A stretch of 64,000 nt of DNA from an uncultured Flavobacteriales bacterium (lineage in GTDB: Bacteria > Bacteroidota > Bacteroidia > Flavobacteriales_G > Salibacteraceae): the NCBI GenBank assembly GCA_913020435.1, contig CAJVZZ010000010.1, positions 43,061-107,060 of the forward strand, given 5' to 3'. The position numbers and the translations under genes are program-made. Each line of letters begins with the position of its first letter. Position 1 is the stretch's first letter. The notes beneath the pieces are model-generated. The model was given only the letters and a program-made list of their open reading frames with translations, ran no database searches and was not told where the DNA came from. Positions 60,131 through 64,000 of this stretch are shown here, piece after piece.

Positions 60131-60913
60131 ATGAAAACAATAAAATACTTTCTCCTAATATTAATAGTTGCCCTAACTTATTCTAAAGTATACTCCCAAA
60201 AAGATAGTGCGATACAAAATAGTATTACTATTTCCACTGGGTTGAATCAAGGATATTTTAAAGATTTAAATTTTTCGCCTTTAAAATACTCCATTTCTGG
60301 TGTAAATTATGGAATTACTTACTCGAGAATAAATAACAAAAGTATTTTTTTTACTTGTATAGATTTTAATAACAATACGATAAATACAATTCAACAAACA
60401 GTTTTTCCCAAATCTAAATATATTCAAGGAAAAGTAAAAATAGCTTACCTTAGAAAGGTAAATAAAATCTCAAACAAAGTTGATTTTTTTCTTGGTGGTC
60501 AATATCAATCAAACGCTAATTATATAGATTTTCTAGAAGAATCTACTTCATTTCTAGTAGCTCACAGTCTTGGTATTTCTTTTTATGGGGAATTTCATTT
60601 TAATAATAAACACGCTATAAATGCTTCTATTTCTTTACCCTTATTTACACTAATGGTTAGGCCTCCTTATTCAGGTTTTGATGAAGAATTAGATGAAAAT
60701 ACAGACAAACCATTACGTTTAATCACAGATGGGTATTTTACTTCAGTAAATAACTATGTGTCTCCAAGTTTTTCAATTCAATATGAATATAATCTAACCA
60801 AGCGTTTTTCAATATCGGGAGAATATCAAATGAATTATCAAAATCAGAGCAAGAATGATAGGTTTATAACTTATCAAAACCAAATACGAATAGGGCTAAG
60901 CTATAAATTTTAA
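60131..60913 (+). CDS. Outer-membrane beta-barrel protein
   Basis: Signal peptide; terminal strand YQNQIRIGLSYKF. Confidence 0.65.
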   Translation: MKTIKYFLLILIVALTYSKVYSQKDSAIQNSITISTGLNQGYFKDLNFSPLKYSISGVNYGITYSRINNKSIFFTCIDFNNNTINTIQQTVFPKSKYIQGKVKIAYLRKVNKISNKVDFFLGGQYQSNANYIDFLEESTSFLVAHSLGISFYGEFHFNNKHAINASISLPLFTLMVRPPYSGFDEELDENTDKPLRLITDGYFTSVNNYVSPSFSIQYEYNLTKRFSISGEYQMNYQNQSKNDRFITYQNQIRIGLSYKF

Positions 60914-60916
60914 ACA

Positions 60917-61966
60917 ATGAAAAATAACAAATACACTCTTATCACATTATTATTTAGCATCATATTACTAAATTCTTGTGAAAAAACGATTTTAGGAGAA
61001 GATGAAATAAACTCTCCTGAGAATAACTTCGAACTCTTATGGAATGACTTCAATGTACATTACGCACTTTTTGGAGTTAAAAATATTAATTGGCAAGATG
61101 CTTATAACATATACAGGCCACAAGTAAACCCGAACACTTCTAATGTGGAACTTTGGGACATTACTTCTAATATGCTTGATTTATTAAATGATGGACACAC
61201 TACATTAATAGACGTCAAAAAGAATTTAAAGATGGAATCAGGTGATTCGCTAAATGTTATAGCGGAAAGTGAATTTGATTTAAACTTATTAAAAACCAAA
61301 TATCTAGATTATCTAACAAATTCTTCTGAACCAGATATCTCATTCGGTAAATTAAAAAATAAAGATATTGGTTATGTTCATTTATCTAGTGTCGAAGGTG
61401 ACAACCCTGAAATTATTGACGACATAATTCAACAATTAAAACAGCATAAAGCTATAGTTGTTGACATAAGAAACAATGGTGGTGGTTCTGATGATTATGC
61501 TCATAGAGTTGCAGGTGCTTTTGCAGATGGAGCGCATTTTATTTATACTGTACAGACAAAAAATGGAACAGGTATTGATGATTTTGATGCTAAAACTAAA
61601 TGGTTTACAAAACCAGAAGGAACAGAACAATTTTTAAAACCAGTAATTTTACTAACGGATAGAGTTACAGCAAGTGGAGCAGAAATATTTACCCTAAATA
61701 TGAAAGCATTTAATCATATTACCGTTATTGGAGACACAACAGCTGGAGACCACTCAGACCAAAGTGATTTAAGGTTTCTTCCAAACGGATGGGTTTATAC
61801 CTATTCACCACAATTGTATTTAATGCCAAACGGAGAAAGTTTAGAAGGGATTGGGATTTCACCTGATGTATATATAAAAAACACAGAAACCTCAATTAAC
61901 AGCAACATTGACTTAGTTATTGAGAAAGCTATTAATTATCTCTTCATAGAGTACAATATTGAATAA
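60917..61966 (+). CDS. S41-family peptidase lipoprotein
   Basis: Lipobox LNSC; AIVVDIRNNGGGSDDYA; PVILLTDRVTASGAEIFTLNMK; catalytic Ser region intact. Confidence 0.88.
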   Translation: MKNNKYTLITLLFSIILLNSCEKTILGEDEINSPENNFELLWNDFNVHYALFGVKNINWQDAYNIYRPQVNPNTSNVELWDITSNMLDLLNDGHTTLIDVKKNLKMESGDSLNVIAESEFDLNLLKTKYLDYLTNSSEPDISFGKLKNKDIGYVHLSSVEGDNPEIIDDIIQQLKQHKAIVVDIRNNGGGSDDYAHRVAGAFADGAHFIYTVQTKNGTGIDDFDAKTKWFTKPEGTEQFLKPVILLTDRVTASGAEIFTLNMKAFNHITVIGDTTAGDHSDQSDLRFLPNGWVYTYSPQLYLMPNGESLEGIGISPDVYIKNTETSINSNIDLVIEKAINYLFIEYNIE

Positions 61967-62001
61967 AACGTTTGCTAACAACTAAGCATTCGGAGCGGCG
62001 A

Positions 62002-62021
62002 TAGCCCAGCGCTGAAGGCTA
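62002..62021. repeat. Hairpin in spacer downstream of S41 gene
   Basis: TAGCC-c-AGCGCT-gaa-GGCTA with a palindromic AGCGCT core. Confidence 0.55.
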
Positions 62022-62442
62022 GGTTGACTAATCCTATTCACTCTCTCAAAGTCAGCCATTCTGGAGACTCTGAGGATGCAATATGCTAACTCAAAACAAC
62101 TGCTGTTCGTACTTTTCGAGTTCCATCTTCGATAGGGAATATTTTTGGGGTCTGGGTAATTTGAAAGTTACTTTCTTTTTAGAATTGAATACTCAGGTTT
62201 AGTTATAACCCCCATGTTTCCCTCGTGTAATCAACACATTTAAGCATACTTGCAACTCAACCCTTAGCAAGCATAAGAGGAGTTTAAACAGTCCTTATAT
62301 GGCTCATAGGCAGTATCTACATCTACATTAATTTACTCCTTAAAAACCTTCACCTTAACACTAAACTAAAAAGAGAGCTATCAACTTTTTTTCCAAGGTA
62401 ATTATTATATAATTTGGCATTCTTAACCAAAAACCACTTTAC

Positions 62443-64000
62443 ATGGAAGTAGATTTTTTATTTGACAATGGACTTGTGCATGAAATTGAGAAGTTAATAC
62501 GAGATGCTGATAAGAGCCTTTTACTTGTATCCCCCTATATAAACCTAGATAGAAGGATTCAAGATGCATTATTAGAAAAACGTGAAAACCCTGATTTTGA
62601 GCTCAGAGTGCTTTTCGGTAAAAACAAAGGGTATCCTTATAAAAGTGTAAATAAAGATTCCTTTGATTTTTTGATGAAGTTTCCAAACATCGAAATTCGA
62701 TATAGCGAAATGTTGCACGCTAAATTCTATCAAAATGACTCTCATTTTATTATGACAAGTATTAATCTTATCAAGTACTCCTTGGCAAATAATATAGAAG
62801 TAGGGGTTAGAGGACGGTATAGTTCAAAAAGTATAGCTGGAAAATTGGCAGACATAACAGGTGATTTTGTAAATAAGGGAGTTGAGTCAGTAAATTCACG
62901 AGTATTGGGTATTGACAACGATGAAGTAGATCCTATCGCAAAATTCCGTAATATTTTTGAAAATGCCGAGTTGAAATATAAAACAAAACCTAAATTGGCT
63001 AAGCAGAAAGGTATTTCGAGGTTTGTAGGAGGTAAGAAGGTAAAGGGATTTAAAGTAGTGGAGGACACCCTAAGTCAAAAGTCAAATGACGCTAAAAAAG
63101 AAATAGCTGTAAAAAAATCTGAAGACGTTAAAAGCAAAAATTCAGAAACAAAATCTGCTACGCAATTAGGGAAGCTGAAAGGGATTTCAGGAGCCCAAAT
63201 TACCAAGTTTATGGAAAAAAATGGTTTGGTTAAAGATGGTAAGATTACTGGACGCTGTAAGCTACCCGGAGTGACAATGGAAGATTCTCCAAAATATTGT
63301 GGTGTTCTTCAAGGTTATTGGGGATATTCAACAGTTTTCAAAGAACCCGCTTTAGACATATTGACTAAAAGGCTGGGCCTTACCGGCTGGCTGATGCTTA
63401 CTGTTATGCTAGTAATGATCCCTGCCGCATTACTACTTGGAATATTTTCAGGAATGCGTGAAGGCTCGAAACTAGATAGAACTTTGTCAGCTTTTTCAAT
63501 TACGTCAACTGCAACACCGGAGTATGTATCAGGTATCGTATTTATTGCAATTTTTTCATCCTTAATGGTTATCACTTCTAGAAATACAGTTAATTCTGTT
63601 TTTTTTCTTATCTTAGATTTTATATCAGTAGGCTGTTTATTTATCATGGTTGGCGCTGAATTCTTAGGAATGATCATATTAATTGTTTACGTTGGGGCGG
63701 TAGCAGTTTTATTCTTATTTGTTGTCATGATGCTGAATGTGGCTGAACAAAAACAATCTTGGTTTGTTGGAAAACAATCTACACATATTCCTTCCGGACT
63801 TATCGTAAGTGTTCTAATTTTACTTGAATTGCTAGTAGTAGTTGGGGGATGGAAATATAAAGATGATTTAATGTCTAGCAGTACCTTATATATATCCAAC
63901 GTATCTAACACTCACCAACTAGGCGCAGTAATGTACACGGATTACATACTATATTTTCAGATAGCAGGAATGATACTTTTATTATCCATGATAGGAGCCA
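62443..64000 (+). CDS. Open chimeric ORF (no stop in window): PLD-like domain + peptide ABC permease fragment + NuoJ-like
   Basis: Manual translation of 519 uninterrupted codons from ATG 62443. PLD-like MLHAKFYQNDSHFIMTSINL; from ~63307 LQGYWGYSTVFKEP...GMREGSKLDRTLSAFSITSTATPEYVSGIVF; from ~63553 SSLMVITSRNTVNSVFFLI...GAEFLGMIILIVYVGAVAVLFLFVVMML. Confidence 0.9.
   Translation, partial: MEVDFLFDNGLVHEIEKLIRDADKSLLLVSPYINLDRRIQDALLEKRENPDFELRVLFGKNKGYPYKSVNKDSFDFLMKFPNIEIRYSEMLHAKFYQNDSHFIMTSINLIKYSLANNIEVGVRGRYSSKSIAGKLADITGDFVNKGVESVNSRVLGIDNDEVDPIAKFRNIFENAELKYKTKPKLAKQKGISRFVGGKKVKGFKVVEDTLSQKSNDAKKEIAVKKSEDVKSKNSETKSATQLGKLKGISGAQITKFMEKNGLVKDGKITGRCKLPGVTMEDSPKYCGVLQGYWGYSTVFKEPALDILTKRLGLTGWLMLTVMLVMIPAALLLGIFSGMREGSKLDRTLSAFSITSTATPEYVSGIVFIAIFSSLMVITSRNTVNSVFFLILDFISVGCLFIMVGAEFLGMIILIVYVGAVAVLFLFVVMMLNVAEQKQSWFVGKQSTHIPSGLIVSVLILLELLVVVGGWKYKDDLMSSSTLYISNVSNTHQLGAVMYTDYILYFQIAGMILLLSMIGA
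63307..63558 (+). other. DppB/OppB-type ABC transporter permease segment inside the chimeric ORF
   Basis: GYWGYSTVFKEP, LLLGIFSGMREGSKLDR, TPEYVSGIVF are typical of binding-protein-dependent permeases. Confidence 0.75.
63553..64000 (+). other. NADH-quinone oxidoreductase subunit J-like segment, truncated by window edge
   Basis: VGAEFLGMIILIVYVGAVAVLFLFVVMMLN and AVMYTDYILYFQIAGMILLLSMIGA match the NuoJ/Nad6 pattern. Confidence 0.85.

Noticed and set aside
62742-63911. Minus-strand ORFs 62742..63068, 63315..63677 and 63687..63911
   Set aside because: They are antisense shadows of the uninterrupted plus-strand ORF 62443..64000+, which has recognisable protein motifs.
1-64000. CRISPR arrays, tRNA or rRNA genes
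   Set aside because: No regularly spaced repeats or recognisable tRNA/rRNA signatures were seen on reading; a tRNAscan/Infernal run would be needed to be certain.

Overview
The window is a chromosomal segment from a member of the Bacteroidota, probably flavobacterial-type. Support comes from T9SS-style C-terminal tails, TAnnTTTG-like promoter elements, the N-terminally extended ribosomal protein S1, YtxJ, MbnP/DoxX-type proteins and AT-rich coding. Most of it is ordinary chromosome: paa genes, Crp/Fnr, dapA, truA, msrA, SelO, a PLP decarboxylase, an SSS symporter, OsmC, a 1521-aa T9SS BNR/GEVED/PKD protein, rpsA, dnaA, ribD, HMG-CoA lyase, ssb, and three DEAD-box helicases. I saw no rRNA, tRNA, CRISPR array or transposase. 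The parts worth attention are: (i) an ORF running off the right edge (62443..64000+, absent from the supplied ORF track because it has no stop in the window) that joins in one frame a PLD-like domain, a slice of a peptide ABC-transporter permease and a NuoJ-like complex I subunit, which is either a remarkable fusion or, more likely, a chimeric junction; (ii) a 595-bp gapless direct repeat of a decayed methyltransferase bracketing an MscS/beta-barrel gene pair, with shared frameshifts and diverged edges; (iii) an accessory island from about 55 to 62.4 kb with a GmrSD-like DUF262/DUF1524 gene behind a 24-bp nested palindrome, hairpin-bearing cassette-like spacers and a TM-AraC/DUF2807/barrel/S41 module; (iv) two palindromic repeats (1147-1219, 18104-18148); (v) a hidden lipoprotein pseudogene and a frame-split VWA protein. 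All product calls come from reading motifs by eye; no database searches were run.
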